64,000 nucleotides of DNA, taken from the NCBI GenBank assembly GCA_016717005.1, contig JADJUF010000019.1:112754-176753 (forward strand), in the 5' to 3' direction. Below, piece by piece: positions 34,461 to 43,152 of this stretch. This DNA comes from Myxococcales bacterium (GTDB taxonomy: Bacteria; Myxococcota_A; Polyangia; Haliangiales; Haliangiaceae). The position numbers and the translations under genes were made by a program. The notes below the pieces were generated by a model. It was not told the DNA's origin. It saw only the letters and a program-made list of their open reading frames with translations, and ran no database searches. Every line of letters begins with the position of its first letter. The first letter of the stretch is position 1.

Positions 34461-35802
34461 CTAGGCGGCCGGGCGCTCGGCCCGGGCCGACACCGACACC
34501 ACCGCCGACGACGTGACCGCGTCGAGCATCGGCCGCGACACGACCGCGTCCGACAGCTCGTCGGCGGCGTCGTCGCGGCGACCGCGCGGCTCGGGCTCGG
34601 GCTCGGGCGACTCGTCCTCCTGGTGGTGGCGGGTCTCCCAGCTGCCCGAGTCGAGCGTGAACAGCGCCAGCGGCGTCATGATCGCGTAGATCACCGGTAG
34701 CACCAGCGCGATCGACACGAACCACAGCGGGTGGACGCGCTCGATCGGCAGCTTGCGCACCTTCCACCAGTAGCCCAGGCCGATGATGACGGTGACGATC
34801 ACCTGGCGCAGCAGCATCGAGAACAGCTTGCCCTTGGCGATCGCGGTCAAGAGCAGGATCGGGTAGGCCAGCAGCATCGCGAACAGCGAGAAGTAGTGGA
34901 CCGCGATCACCGGGTTGAGGCGCCACACGTGCGACAGCGCGCCGACGTAGTCGACGATGTTCGAGCGGCGCCAGCGCAGCTGCTGCGAGAAGTAGTCGCC
35001 GAGCTTGGTCGGCGCGCCGGTCCAGCACACCGCCTTGAGCGTCATCGTCGTCAGGTAGCCGGCCTTGACGATCTGCCGGGTCAGGAACCGATCCTCGCCG
35101 TACTTGATCGGCACGCCGCAGATCTCGCGGTGCTCGAGGATCGGGTGCAGCTCGACCAGGACCTCGCGCCGGTAGGCGGTCAGGCAGCCCGACAGGCACA
35201 TGACCCGCCGGAACGCCCACTCGAGGTTCTTCAGGAAGTGGTACGAGAAGAAGTACTTGATCGTCTGCATCCGGGTGAGCCAGTTGTCACCCTTGTTGCG
35301 GACGTCGACCCAGCCGCCGACCGCGGCGATGTCGGGCCGGACGAACCGGGCCACGAGCTCGCGGACCGCGTCGTGCGCGACCACGACGTCGGAGTCGACC
35401 GAGACGATGATCTCGCGACCGCGACGCCAGCACCGCGCGGTTGATCGAGCGGCGCTTGCCGAGGTTGTGCTTGTTGCGCAGCACCCGCAGCCGGCCGCCG
35501 CTGGTCGCCGCGACGGCGCTGGCGTGGGCGAAGCTGTCGTCGGACGAGCAGTCGTCGATGACGACGATGTCGAGCTTGTCGGTCGGGTAGGCCAGCTCGA
35601 GCAGGCTGCCCAGGGTCCGCCGGATCTCGGCGCCCTCGTTGTACATCGGCACGACGACCGTGACCGTGGGCTGGTAGCCGTAGTCGGCCTCGTCGAACGC
35701 CTGCTTCTTGAGGAAGCGCAGCGCGACGCCGGCGATGAACCGGTTGAAGAACAGGACCGCGCCGAGCGCTTGCAGCAGGATCGCCAGGGCGTTGTTCAGC
35801 AC
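34461..35802 (-). CDS. Processive GT2 glycosyltransferase (hyaluronan/chitin synthase-like), split by an apparent frameshift
   Basis: The N-terminal part starts at GTG 35802 after a GGGAGG ribosome site. It has one transmembrane helix, then VTVVVPMYNEGAEIRRTL, IVVIDDCSSDD and RVLRNKHNLGKRRSIN. In that frame the sequence then becomes Arg-rich nonsense. Switching frame at about 35412-35428 gives REIIVSVDSDVVV, the catalytic DxD, then GEDRFLTRQ and QQLRWRRSN (Q-x-x-RW). Three or four membrane helices and an acidic tail complete it. Joined, it is a membrane-embedded polysaccharide synthase of about 447 residues. As written, the break falls just before the DxD and would inactivate it. Confidence 0.75.
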
Positions 35803-37868
35803 CGGGCACCTCCCGCGGCGGCCCGCGCCGCCACCGCGCCGGTGCCGACCGGGACCACCAGCCGCCGCCGGACCATGTCGACCGTGGCGCCGTCGGCGCC
35901 GCGCGTGACGGTGATCGACACCGACGAGCCGGCCGACCCGCGCAGCCGCGCGATGATGTCGTCCATGGCCGCGGTCGCGACGTCGGCGCCGTCGACCTCG
36001 GTGATCACGTCGCCGACCACGAGCTTGCCCTCGGCCGGGCTGCCGGGCAGCACGGCCGTCACGAGCGCGCCGCTGGGCGCCGGCGCCACGACGATGCCGA
36101 TGCCGTCGACCTGCCCGGCGCCGTCGACCGGCCGCAGCTCGATCTCGACCGGACGGCCGTCGGCCGCGGCGGTGGTGCTGGCCCACGCGGTGCCAAAGCC
36201 GGTCTTGACGACGACGATCGCGGCCGGGCCGGCGGCGACGTCGGGGATGACCCAGCGGCCCTTGGCGTCGGAGAACGTCGTGCGCCCGGCGATCGTGACC
36301 TGGGCGCCGCCGACCGGCTGGGCGCCGGTCTTGACCACGCCGCGCACCGGCACTGGCGCCGCCAGCGCGACCTCGACGGTGCGGGTCGCGCCGTCGTCGA
36401 TCACGACCCGCGGCAGGTGCGTCGCGCCGGCGCCGGCGGCGGCGACGGTGAGGTCGTAGACGCCGGGTTCGAGGCTGGTCAGCGTGACCTGGCCGCCGTT
36501 GCCGCGGAACTGCCGCTCGCCCGGCGCGCGCGGGCTGCGCTCGCCGGTCGGCACGAAGCTGTCGATCGTGACGGCGACCTCGCCCTGGTGCGTGGGCACG
36601 GTCACGGTCAGCGCCCCGAACCGGCGCATGACGAAGGTCTCGTCGCCGTTCCACGTCGCGACCGTGCGCTCGAGGTAGCCGTCGGAGTGCTTGACCTTGA
36701 CCAGGTACGGCTGGCCCGCGGGCGCGCCGACCTCGAAGCTGCCGTCGCCCAGCGAGGTGGTGTCGTAGACCGCGGTCGCGCTCAGGCGCACCCGGGCGCC
36801 GACCACCGGCGTGCCGTCGGCGGCGATCACCTTGCCGCGCAGCGCCACCGGCGGCGCGATCGTCAGCACCAGCGCGCGGGTCTCGCCGGAGTTGTACCAC
36901 TGCGCGATCGCCGGCGAGAGATCGCCGTCCTTGCGGGCCTCGAGCCGCAGCCAGCCGGCCGGCGTGCGCGCGGTGAAGGCGCCGTCAGCGTCGCTCTCGA
37001 ACTGCAGCCGATCGGTGGGGCCGCCGGGTGAGATCGTCGCCGCCGCCAGGATCTTCGCGCCGGCCACGGGCTGGCCGTCGCCGTCGACGACGCGGCCGTT
37101 GACCGTGACCGGATCGTTGAGCGTGATCGCGACCTCGATCCGATCGCCCGGGGCCAGCGCCGTCACGATGGCCACGCCCTGGGCCAGGCCGCGCAGCCCG
37201 CGCACCGTCAGGTCGCCGGGCACCGACACCAGCTCGAACCGGCCGGCGTCGTCGGCGATCGTCGACAGCGGCATCGCCGCCTCGAGCAGGCCGCGATCGG
37301 CCGCCGCGACCTCGATCGCGACCGTGGCGCCGGGCACCGCGGCGCCGCGGGGGTCGATCACGCGCCCCTTCACGATCGACGTCGGGTGGACCTCGAGGTC
37401 GCGGACCATGTCCTGCGCGGGCTCGATCGCCTCGGGGTACCCGACAGCTTTTTCGCTCCGGGCGTGCACTTTCCAACGGATCCCTGAGGCGACCTTGATC
37501 TCGTAGCGACCCGAACCGTCGGACATCGCAGTGTTCTCGCCGGAGTCGCTCATGAACGCGACCTCGGCATCAGCAACCGGCGTGCCGCCCGGCGCCAGGC
37601 GGACGACGCCGGTGATCGTCACCGGTGGGCCACCCTTGCGCATCGACAGACCCAGCGCGCCCGGGAGGTTCGCCAGGTTGGGCAGCGGGCGGCGTGGCCC
37701 CTGCTGCGCGCCGGCCTCGGCCCAGGGGTCGTGCTCGCCGTCGCCGTCGCGCCGCTGCTGGCCCTTGTGGCCTCGACCGCCACCGAGCAGGACGATGGCG
37801 ACGACCACGACGGCGGTCGCCAGCGCGGCGAGGAGCAGGAGGCGGACCCTTCGTGAAGGAGATGCCAA
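35796..37868 (-). CDS. Membrane-anchored protein with carboxypeptidase-regulatory-like repeats and C-terminal PDZ domain
   Basis: This 690-residue protein has an N-terminal transmembrane helix (about 8-28) and a low-complexity linker. Several beta-sandwich repeats follow, of the carboxypeptidase regulatory-like/Ig type (VTITGVVRLAPGGTPVADAE, VKGRVIDPRGAAVPGATVA, VNGRVVDGDGQPVAGAKI, LRGKVIAADGTPVVGARV). A PDZ domain lies at about 590-670 (GIGIVVAPAPSGALVTAVLPG, GDVITEVDGADV). The start appears to be TTG at 37868. The gene overlaps the GT2 start by 7 bp, linking it to export or assembly of that polysaccharide, an inference from position. Confidence 0.75.
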   Translation of the reverse strand: MASPSRRVRLLLLAALATAVVVVAIVLLGGGRGHKGQQRRDGDGEHDPWAEAGAQQGPRRPLPNLANLPGALGLSMRKGGPPVTITGVVRLAPGGTPVADAEVAFMSDSGENTAMSDGSGRYEIKVASGIRWKVHARSEKAVGYPEAIEPAQDMVRDLEVHPTSIVKGRVIDPRGAAVPGATVAIEVAAADRGLLEAAMPLSTIADDAGRFELVSVPGDLTVRGLRGLAQGVAIVTALAPGDRIEVAITLNDPVTVNGRVVDGDGQPVAGAKILAAATISPGGPTDRLQFESDADGAFTARTPAGWLRLEARKDGDLSPAIAQWYNSGETRALVLTIAPPVALRGKVIAADGTPVVGARVRLSATAVYDTTSLGDGSFEVGAPAGQPYLVKVKHSDGYLERTVATWNGDETFVMRRFGALTVTVPTHQGEVAVTIDSFVPTGERSPRAPGERQFRGNGGQVTLTSLEPGVYDLTVAAAGAGATHLPRVVIDDGATRTVEVALAAPVPVRGVVKTGAQPVGGAQVTIAGRTTFSDAKGRWVIPDVAAGPAAIVVVKTGFGTAWASTTAAADGRPVEIELRPVDGAGQVDGIGIVVAPAPSGALVTAVLPGSPAEGKLVVGDVITEVDGADVATAAMDDIIARLRGSAGSSVSITVTRGADGATVDMVRRRLVVPVGTGAVAARAAAGGARC

Positions 37869-38045
37869 GGGACGACTCGGGGCGAAGCTAGGGGGCGGCC
37901 TGGACGGGCCGCGTCAAATGCAATGTTCGCAAGCTATTACGACGCGCCCGGGAGCACAAGCAATCGTTGACAGCAACGAGGCGCCAGCGTGACGGGGGTA
38001 CGTTCCTGCCTGCGACATCTGTCAACCTCTTGAAGTAACAGCGAT

Positions 38046-39326
38046 TCAGTGGTCGCGGCGGTGGCGCTGGCGCGCCTGCACCTCGGGCGACTCGGCCACG
38101 GCCATGGCGATCAGACGCAGGCCCTCCCGGAAGTGGCTCAGGCCGATGCGCGTCAGCTCCGGGCTGGCCGCGCCGACGTCGGGGTAGCCGCGGCCGGCGG
38201 CGTCGGCCGCGACCTTGCCCCAGTTTGCGAACAGCCGGCCCCAGTCGCTCTCGAGCACCGCCCGGATCCGCTTCTCGCCCGTGAACGGGTACCAGTACAG
38301 GTCGTGGTAGGCGACCGAGGCCACGTACGCCCACGGCGCCAGCCAGGTCTTGAGCGACCACTCGATCGGCTTCTTGAGCGGGCCCCAGTAGATCTTGTGC
38401 TGCATGTTCGAGGCGAACGTCATCTTCTTGAACGGGCCCTCGAAGTGCCAGTTCTCGGCCGCGGCGTCGAGATCCCCCACCAGCTCGATCTCGCGCACGT
38501 CGCCGCAGCCGAGGCCGCGCTCGTGGGCCAGCCGCACGAACTTGATGTCCTTGAGCGGATCGAAGCCCATCAGCTTGGCCGCGACCGCGTCGATCGCGAC
38601 CTGATCGGCCGACGCCAGGATCACGTTCTTGACGTGGGGCACCATGCAGCGCGGCCCGGGGCCGTCGCCGGCGAAGGTCCCGTCCATCACCGCGAACACG
38701 CCCTTGTGGATCTTCTGCTGGATCATCAGCAGGTCGACCAGGGTCTCGTGGATGACCGGGTGGGTCCAGTGCCGGTGCTCGTTGAGCAGCCCGCCGAACG
38801 CGTTCTTCATCGCGCCGGTCGTGGTCGTGAAGACGTGGGTCTTCACGGTCGGCAGGTGGATGATGTTCTCGCCGATGAAGCGCTTCGGGATCGAGAAGCC
38901 CTTCGGGTAGACCTCGTTGAGGCACAGGAAGTCCTTGGTCAGGTCGCCGACCGCGTCGCGGACGTTGATCCACTCCTCGCCCTCGTAGAGGTGGACGTTG
39001 CGCAGCCCGTGGGCCTCGACCACGTCGAGCTGCTTGTTCTCGCGCTCGCCGAGGTGCGCGTCGATCACGACCGTGCGGTTGTGGCAGGCGTGGATCAGGT
39101 CGGGGTCGTACCCGTCCTGCTTCATCGCCCGGATGACGCCCTCGAGCTGCCACGGCGTCGTCGACGACGCCGGGTAGAAGAAGTGCCAGCTGATGTTCAC
39201 CTTGAGCGCGGTGTCCGCGTCCTTGGCGATGACGTCCTGGTACCCGGCCAGGTTCATCGCCCGGTGGTAGTCCGCGAGGACGGTGGCGGGAGTGGTGCGG
39301 AGGATGGCGACCTTGGCCTTGGCCAT
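38046..39326 (-). CDS. DUF362 domain protein
   Basis: This 426-residue protein begins at ATG 39326 with AKAKVAILRTTPATVLADY. DUF362-like landmarks include LKVNISWHFFYPASSTTPWQ, the segment with NEVYPKGFSIPKRF, HLPTVKTHVFTTTTGAMKN, VMDGTFAGDGPGPR and VKNVILASADQVAIDAVAAK. The family is conserved in bacteria and archaea and often linked to iron-sulfur or cofactor enzymes, but its reaction is not established. No ferredoxin domain is fused here. The C-terminal 120 residues are extra and contain a hydrophobic, Trp-rich patch (SLKTWLAPWAYVASVAYHDL). Confidence 0.8.
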   Translation of the reverse strand: MAKAKVAILRTTPATVLADYHRAMNLAGYQDVIAKDADTALKVNISWHFFYPASSTTPWQLEGVIRAMKQDGYDPDLIHACHNRTVVIDAHLGERENKQLDVVEAHGLRNVHLYEGEEWINVRDAVGDLTKDFLCLNEVYPKGFSIPKRFIGENIIHLPTVKTHVFTTTTGAMKNAFGGLLNEHRHWTHPVIHETLVDLLMIQQKIHKGVFAVMDGTFAGDGPGPRCMVPHVKNVILASADQVAIDAVAAKLMGFDPLKDIKFVRLAHERGLGCGDVREIELVGDLDAAAENWHFEGPFKKMTFASNMQHKIYWGPLKKPIEWSLKTWLAPWAYVASVAYHDLYWYPFTGEKRIRAVLESDWGRLFANWGKVAADAAGRGYPDVGAASPELTRIGLSHFREGLRLIAMAVAESPEVQARQRHRRDH

Positions 39327-39547
39327 GGGTGCGCTTACCACGTTCCGGCGCGCGCGATCGACTCGAACACCCGCGCGCGCACGCTCACCTGGGTCGATCT
39401 CGATCCGCACCGCGTCGTGCGCGAGGTCGAGGCGCGGCGGCGCCGGCTCGATCGTGCAGGCGGCCGAGCCGCCGTCATCGGGGAGGGGTGTCGCCGACGT
39501 CGCTGGCGGCGCGGCGCCGGTGTCCGAGCGAACCGGCTGGGACGCCG

Positions 39548-40423
39548 TCAGGTCGCGCGCGGCCGCAGCCGGGCCCGGAGCTCGCGCTCGAGCAGCGCCG
39601 CGACCTCGGTGTGCAGCCGGCCGTAGTACCGCTGCGGCCGGTGGTACAGGAACACCGGCCGGGTCACGGTCGCGAACCGCGGATCGATCCGGACCGGGGC
39701 GCCGGTCGGGATCGTGTGCCGGGCCTTGACCGCGCGGCCGAGGCCGCAGGCCACGCCGAGCAGGATGCCGGCCTCGTCGTCGAGGAACGACCGCTGCCAG
39801 CGGCGCGGCCGGGCCCGGGCTGGCTGGTTGCCGAAGAACCACTCGGTCGCGCGATCGGCCGGGCTGGTGTCGAGGAACACGTCGGGCCGGGCCGGGCCGC
39901 GCGCGCGCTCGATGACGACGTACTCCTCGACGCCGACCGCGACCCGCACCAGGCTGGCGTGGGCCGGCTCGTCGTACGACACCGCGAAGTCGGCGGCGCC
40001 GCGGGCCACGGTGGCGGCGCGATCGTCGTCGTCGACGTGGCGCAGCTCGAGCTGGACGCCGGGGTGGGCGTGGAGGAACGGCGCCAGCGCCGGCACGATC
40101 ACGTCGGGCACGACCGACGACAGCCCGGCGATCCGGATCGTGCCGCGGTGCGCGTCGCCGCTGGGCGCCAGCTCGGCCAGGAGCTCGTCCTCGAGGGCGC
40201 GCTGGGCCTGGACGAACCCGAGCAGGCGCTGACCGGCGTCGGTCAGCGTCAGCTGGCGCGGCCCGCGCACCACCAGCGCGGTGGCCAGGCGCAGCTCGAG
40301 CCCGGCGATCCGCCGCGACAGCGCCGGCTGGGTCAGGTGCAGCGCGCGCGCCGCGGCGGTGAAGCTGCCGGTGCGCACGACCGCGGCGAACGCGGCCAGC
40401 TGATCTTGCGACAGCGGATCCAT
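39548..40423 (-). CDS. LysR-family transcriptional regulator
   Basis: This 291-residue protein has the LysR winged helix-turn-helix at residues 1-60 (LAAFAAVVRTGSFTAAARAL, LTQPALSRRIAGLE). A periplasmic-binding-like effector domain follows to the end. The gene is divergent from a small DMT transporter gene with 91 bp between starts. That gap carries two ATGC-N7-GCAT sites with the T-N11-A spacing of LysR targets, so it probably controls itself and the transporter. The effector is unknown. Confidence 0.92.
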   Translation of the reverse strand: MDPLSQDQLAAFAAVVRTGSFTAAARALHLTQPALSRRIAGLELRLATALVVRGPRQLTLTDAGQRLLGFVQAQRALEDELLAELAPSGDAHRGTIRIAGLSSVVPDVIVPALAPFLHAHPGVQLELRHVDDDDRAATVARGAADFAVSYDEPAHASLVRVAVGVEEYVVIERARGPARPDVFLDTSPADRATEWFFGNQPARARPRRWQRSFLDDEAGILLGVACGLGRAVKARHTIPTGAPVRIDPRFATVTRPVFLYHRPQRYYGRLHTEVAALLERELRARLRPRAT

Positions 40424-40443
40424 CGGCCGAGCATGCCACTAAT

Positions 40444-40458
40444 ATGCGTTTGGTGCAT
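40444..40458. promoter_or_regulatory. LysR-type operator, site 1 (ATGC-N7-GCAT)
   Basis: The dyad ATGC-N7-GCAT contains T-N11-A, the LysR consensus. It lies 21 bp from the LysR start codon. A second copy lies exactly 30 bp away, about three helical turns. Confidence 0.6.
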
Positions 40459-40473
40459 GAGTCGATGATAAAC

Positions 40474-40488
40474 ATGCAATGGACGCAT
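40474..40488. promoter_or_regulatory. LysR-type operator, site 2 (ATGC-N7-GCAT)
   Basis: A second ATGC-N7-GCAT dyad with the same T-N11-A spacing is 26 bp upstream of the transporter start. The spacers of the two copies differ, so the matching arms are unlikely to be a recent duplication. Confidence 0.6.
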
Positions 40489-40514
40489 CGACGGCGGATC
40501 GCTACAGTGCCGGC

Positions 40515-40943
40515 ATGTTCGCGCTGGTCATCCCCATCGGCCTCATCATCGGCGGCGGCGTCGCCTACCACCTGGCCATCCGCGCGGCGGCGGGCGCGTC
40601 GCCGTGGGCGGTGTTGACGCCCGCGTACGGCCTGGCGTTCCTGGTGTGCGCGGGGCTGTGGGCCCGGGCCGGCCACGCGCTGGCGGTGCCGGCGCGCGGC
40701 GTGCTCGCGGTCGCGGGCGTGCTGGCGCTGTCGCTGGTGGCGATCGAGGGCGGCTACTTCCTGGCCTATCGGTCGGGCTGGGCGATGAGCAACGCCACCG
40801 CGCTGACCAACACGGTGATCGTCGCCGCGCTCGCGGTGGTCGGCGTGGTCATGCTGGGCGAGCGCCTGAACGGCCTTCGCGCGATTGGTCTGGTCATCGC
40901 CGCGGTCGGCGTGTGGATGGTCGTGCGCGGGCAGCGCGGTTGA
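40515..40943 (+). CDS. Small EamA/DMT-type membrane transporter unit
   Basis: This 142-residue protein is built of four or five hydrophobic helices. It ends in the EamA-like signature ALTNTVIVAALAVVGVVMLGERLNG, then GLVIAAVGVWMVVRG. Full DMT exporters have ten helices; five-helix proteins of this type can work as dimers. It is divergent from the LysR gene and is the likely target of that regulator. The solute is not predictable. Confidence 0.75.
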   Translation: MFALVIPIGLIIGGGVAYHLAIRAAAGASPWAVLTPAYGLAFLVCAGLWARAGHALAVPARGVLAVAGVLALSLVAIEGGYFLAYRSGWAMSNATALTNTVIVAALAVVGVVMLGERLNGLRAIGLVIAAVGVWMVVRGQRG

Positions 40944-41125
40944 CCACGGGCGGGTGCCGAGCCGGCCGCGCGCTGACGGTCGCGACGAGCGCGCCCGCGC
41001 CTCGAACGAGGGTGCGCACCGCGCCGCAGTCGTTGCGCCCCCCGTGGACCGCCTCGTCCCCCCTCCGCAGAACCTGCGCGGATGCCTCTCGCTCGTTGGG
41101 CCGGCCGCTTGCAGTCACGTCCGAC

Positions 41126-42112
41126 ATGCACGCGAGCTCGCCTGCCCACATCCTCCGCGGCGCCGTGGCGTGCGCGATCCGGGCGCCCAGCTCTCACAAC
41201 ACCCAGCCGTGGCGCTTCCGGCGTCGCGGCGAGGTCCTCGAGCTGTGGCTCGACCGCACCCGGCACCTCGAGATCGTCGACCCGCTGCGTCGGCAGCTGG
41301 TGATCAGCTGCGGCTGCGCGCTCTACAACGCCCGGGTCGCGATCCGCGCCGAGGGGTTCATCGACAAGGTCGTGCTGCAGCCGCGGCCCGACGAGCCCGA
41401 CCTCGTGGCGGAGCTGCGGCTGGGGCTGCCGCGCGAGGCCACCAACGACGACCGCGATCTCGTGGCCGCGATCCCGCGGCGCCACACCAACCGGCGGCCG
41501 TTCCTCGACCGCCCGGTCGGGGCCGAGACCGCCGAGGTGCTGGCGCACGCGTCCCGGGCCGAGCGCACGCGCATGTTCCGGCTCTCGCCCCAGCGCAAGC
41601 AAGAGATGGCCGCGCTCGTGGCCGAGTGCGATCGCCGTCGGTTCGCCGACCCGGCCTATCGGGCCCAGGTCGGCGAGTGGCTGGTGCCGGGCGGGCGCCT
41701 GCGCAAGGACGGCATCCCGTTCGCCGAGAAGGAGTACGGCACCTCGACGTGGTTCGGGATGAAGCGCGCGCTGGCGACGCCGGGCCTGGGCGAGCACGTG
41801 GCCGCGCTCGAGGGCGCGCGGGTCATGGGCGCGCCGATGGTCGCGGTGCTCGCGACCCAGGCCGACGAGGACATCGACTGGATCGACTGCGGCCAGGCGC
41901 TCGAGGCCGTGCTCCTGCGCGCGACCCACCTGGGCCTGGCGGCCGCGTTCGTCGATCAGCTGCTCGAGTACGAGGACCTCCACGAGCAGGTCAAGGCGAT
42001 GATCGGCACCGAGCTGATCCCACAGATGGTCGTGCGGCTCGGCTACACGCCGCCGCTCGAGCGCGTGGCGCCGCGGCGCGACCTCGCCGACGTGTTCGAG
42101 GAGCACGACTGA
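41126..42112 (+). CDS. Acg-type nitroreductase-family protein
   Basis: This 328-residue protein has the nitroreductase-like N-terminal motif CAIRAPSSHNTQPWRFRRRG (about 13-32). It then has RRHTNRRPFLDRPVG, EKEYGTSTWFGMKRALATPG and a final domain with DCGQALEAVLLRATHLGLA. This architecture (two fused half-domains with the SSHNTQPW start) fits the Acg subfamily described in mycobacteria, where FMN binding is implied without proven nitroreductase activity. The preceding 180 bp hold no gene, so it is probably transcribed on its own. Confidence 0.8.
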   Translation: MHASSPAHILRGAVACAIRAPSSHNTQPWRFRRRGEVLELWLDRTRHLEIVDPLRRQLVISCGCALYNARVAIRAEGFIDKVVLQPRPDEPDLVAELRLGLPREATNDDRDLVAAIPRRHTNRRPFLDRPVGAETAEVLAHASRAERTRMFRLSPQRKQEMAALVAECDRRRFADPAYRAQVGEWLVPGGRLRKDGIPFAEKEYGTSTWFGMKRALATPGLGEHVAALEGARVMGAPMVAVLATQADEDIDWIDCGQALEAVLLRATHLGLAAAFVDQLLEYEDLHEQVKAMIGTELIPQMVVRLGYTPPLERVAPRRDLADVFEEHD

Positions 42113-42214
42113 CCAGGAGGGCTGCCCGGCGCAGGTCACCTCACCCCGCGGCGGTGATTCGATCGCGGGCGCGGGCGCTCGCCACGCCCCACCGACCTGG
42201 TCGAAGATCGCGGC

Positions 42215-42781
42215 ATGGCCAGCCTCGCGCCCAACCCTGTGGTGGTCCCGATCATCGAGACGGCGCGGCTGCGCCTGCGCGGCCACCGCAAGGCAGACCT
42301 CGACGCGTGCTACGCGCTGTGGAGCGACCCCGACGTCGTGCGCCACATCGGCGGGGTCGCGTCGCCGAAGGACGCGGTCTGGATGCGCCTGGTGCAGTAC
42401 GTCGGCCACTGGGCGCTCAACGGCTACGGCTACTGGCTGGTCGAGGACCGGGCCTCGGGGCGGTTCGTCGGCGAGGTCGGCGTCGCCGACTTCATGCGCG
42501 AGGTCGATCCGCCGATCGACGGCGTGCCCGAGGCCGGCTGGGTGATCTCGCCGTGGGCCCAGAACCGCGGCCACGCCACCGAGGCGCTCACGGCGGTGCT
42601 GGCGTGGGCCCACGACCACCTCGACGATCCCGAGATCGCCTGCTTGATCGATCCGGCCAACGCGCCGTCGCTGCGGGTCGCGGCGAAGGCCGACTTCCGC
42701 GAGGTCGCGCAGACCGCCTGGCGCGGGCACCCCAGCGTCGTGCTGCGGCGCCCGGCGCGGCGTGCGGTCGCGGCGCCGTGA
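42215..42781 (+). CDS. GNAT-family N-acetyltransferase (RimJ/RimL-like)
   Basis: This 188-residue protein has IETARLRLRGHRKADLDACY (beta1-alpha1 of the RimJ/RimL type), GYGYWLVEDRASGRFVGEVGV, and EAGWVISPWAQNRGHATEAL with the acetyl-CoA loop. It is likely to acetylate a small molecule or a protein N-terminus. Its stop overlaps the GTG start of the DoxX-like gene (GTGA), indicating coupled translation. Confidence 0.88.
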   Translation: MASLAPNPVVVPIIETARLRLRGHRKADLDACYALWSDPDVVRHIGGVASPKDAVWMRLVQYVGHWALNGYGYWLVEDRASGRFVGEVGVADFMREVDPPIDGVPEAGWVISPWAQNRGHATEALTAVLAWAHDHLDDPEIACLIDPANAPSLRVAAKADFREVAQTAWRGHPSVVLRRPARRAVAAP

Positions 42782-43152
42782 AGTCCGCGCTGCGCTGGCT
42801 GCTGACGGTGGCGATGGTCGGGGCCGGCGCCAACCACTTCATCGCGCCCGCGACCTACGTCGGGATGATGCCGTCGGCGCTGCCGGCGCACCTCGCGCTG
42901 GTCTACGTCTCGGGCGTGGCCGAGATCGCGGGCGGGCTCGGGCTCATCCTGCCGGCCACCCGACGCCTGGCCGCGTGGGGCCTGGTGGCGCTCCTGCTCG
43001 CGGTGTTCCCGGCCAACGTCAACATGGCGATCAACCACCTGCCGCTGGGCGCGCGCGCGGTCCCGACCTGGGCGCTGTGGGCCCGGCTGCCGCTGCAGGC
43101 GCTGCTGATCGCGTGGGCCTGGTGGTACACGCGCCCGGCGCCGGCGCGCTGA
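42778..43152 (+). CDS. DoxX-like membrane protein
   Basis: This 124-residue protein has four predicted transmembrane helices. Its DoxX-type motifs are GANHFIAPATYVGMMP near the start, AEIAGGLGLILPATRRLAAW, and NVNMAINHLPLGA. The family is associated with quinone-linked or redox membrane proteins, with no defined reaction here. It starts at a GTG inside the stop of the GNAT gene. The tail may be overlapped on the opposite strand by the 43031-43687 gene if that gene's annotated frame is right. Confidence 0.8.
   Translation: MKSALRWLLTVAMVGAGANHFIAPATYVGMMPSALPAHLALVYVSGVAEIAGGLGLILPATRRLAAWGLVALLLAVFPANVNMAINHLPLGARAVPTWALWARLPLQALLIAWAWWYTRPAPAR

Noticed and set aside
35412..35428. Programmed frameshifting in the GT2 gene
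   Set aside because: No slippery heptamer followed by a convincing stimulatory structure is seen, so mutation or sequence error is simpler.
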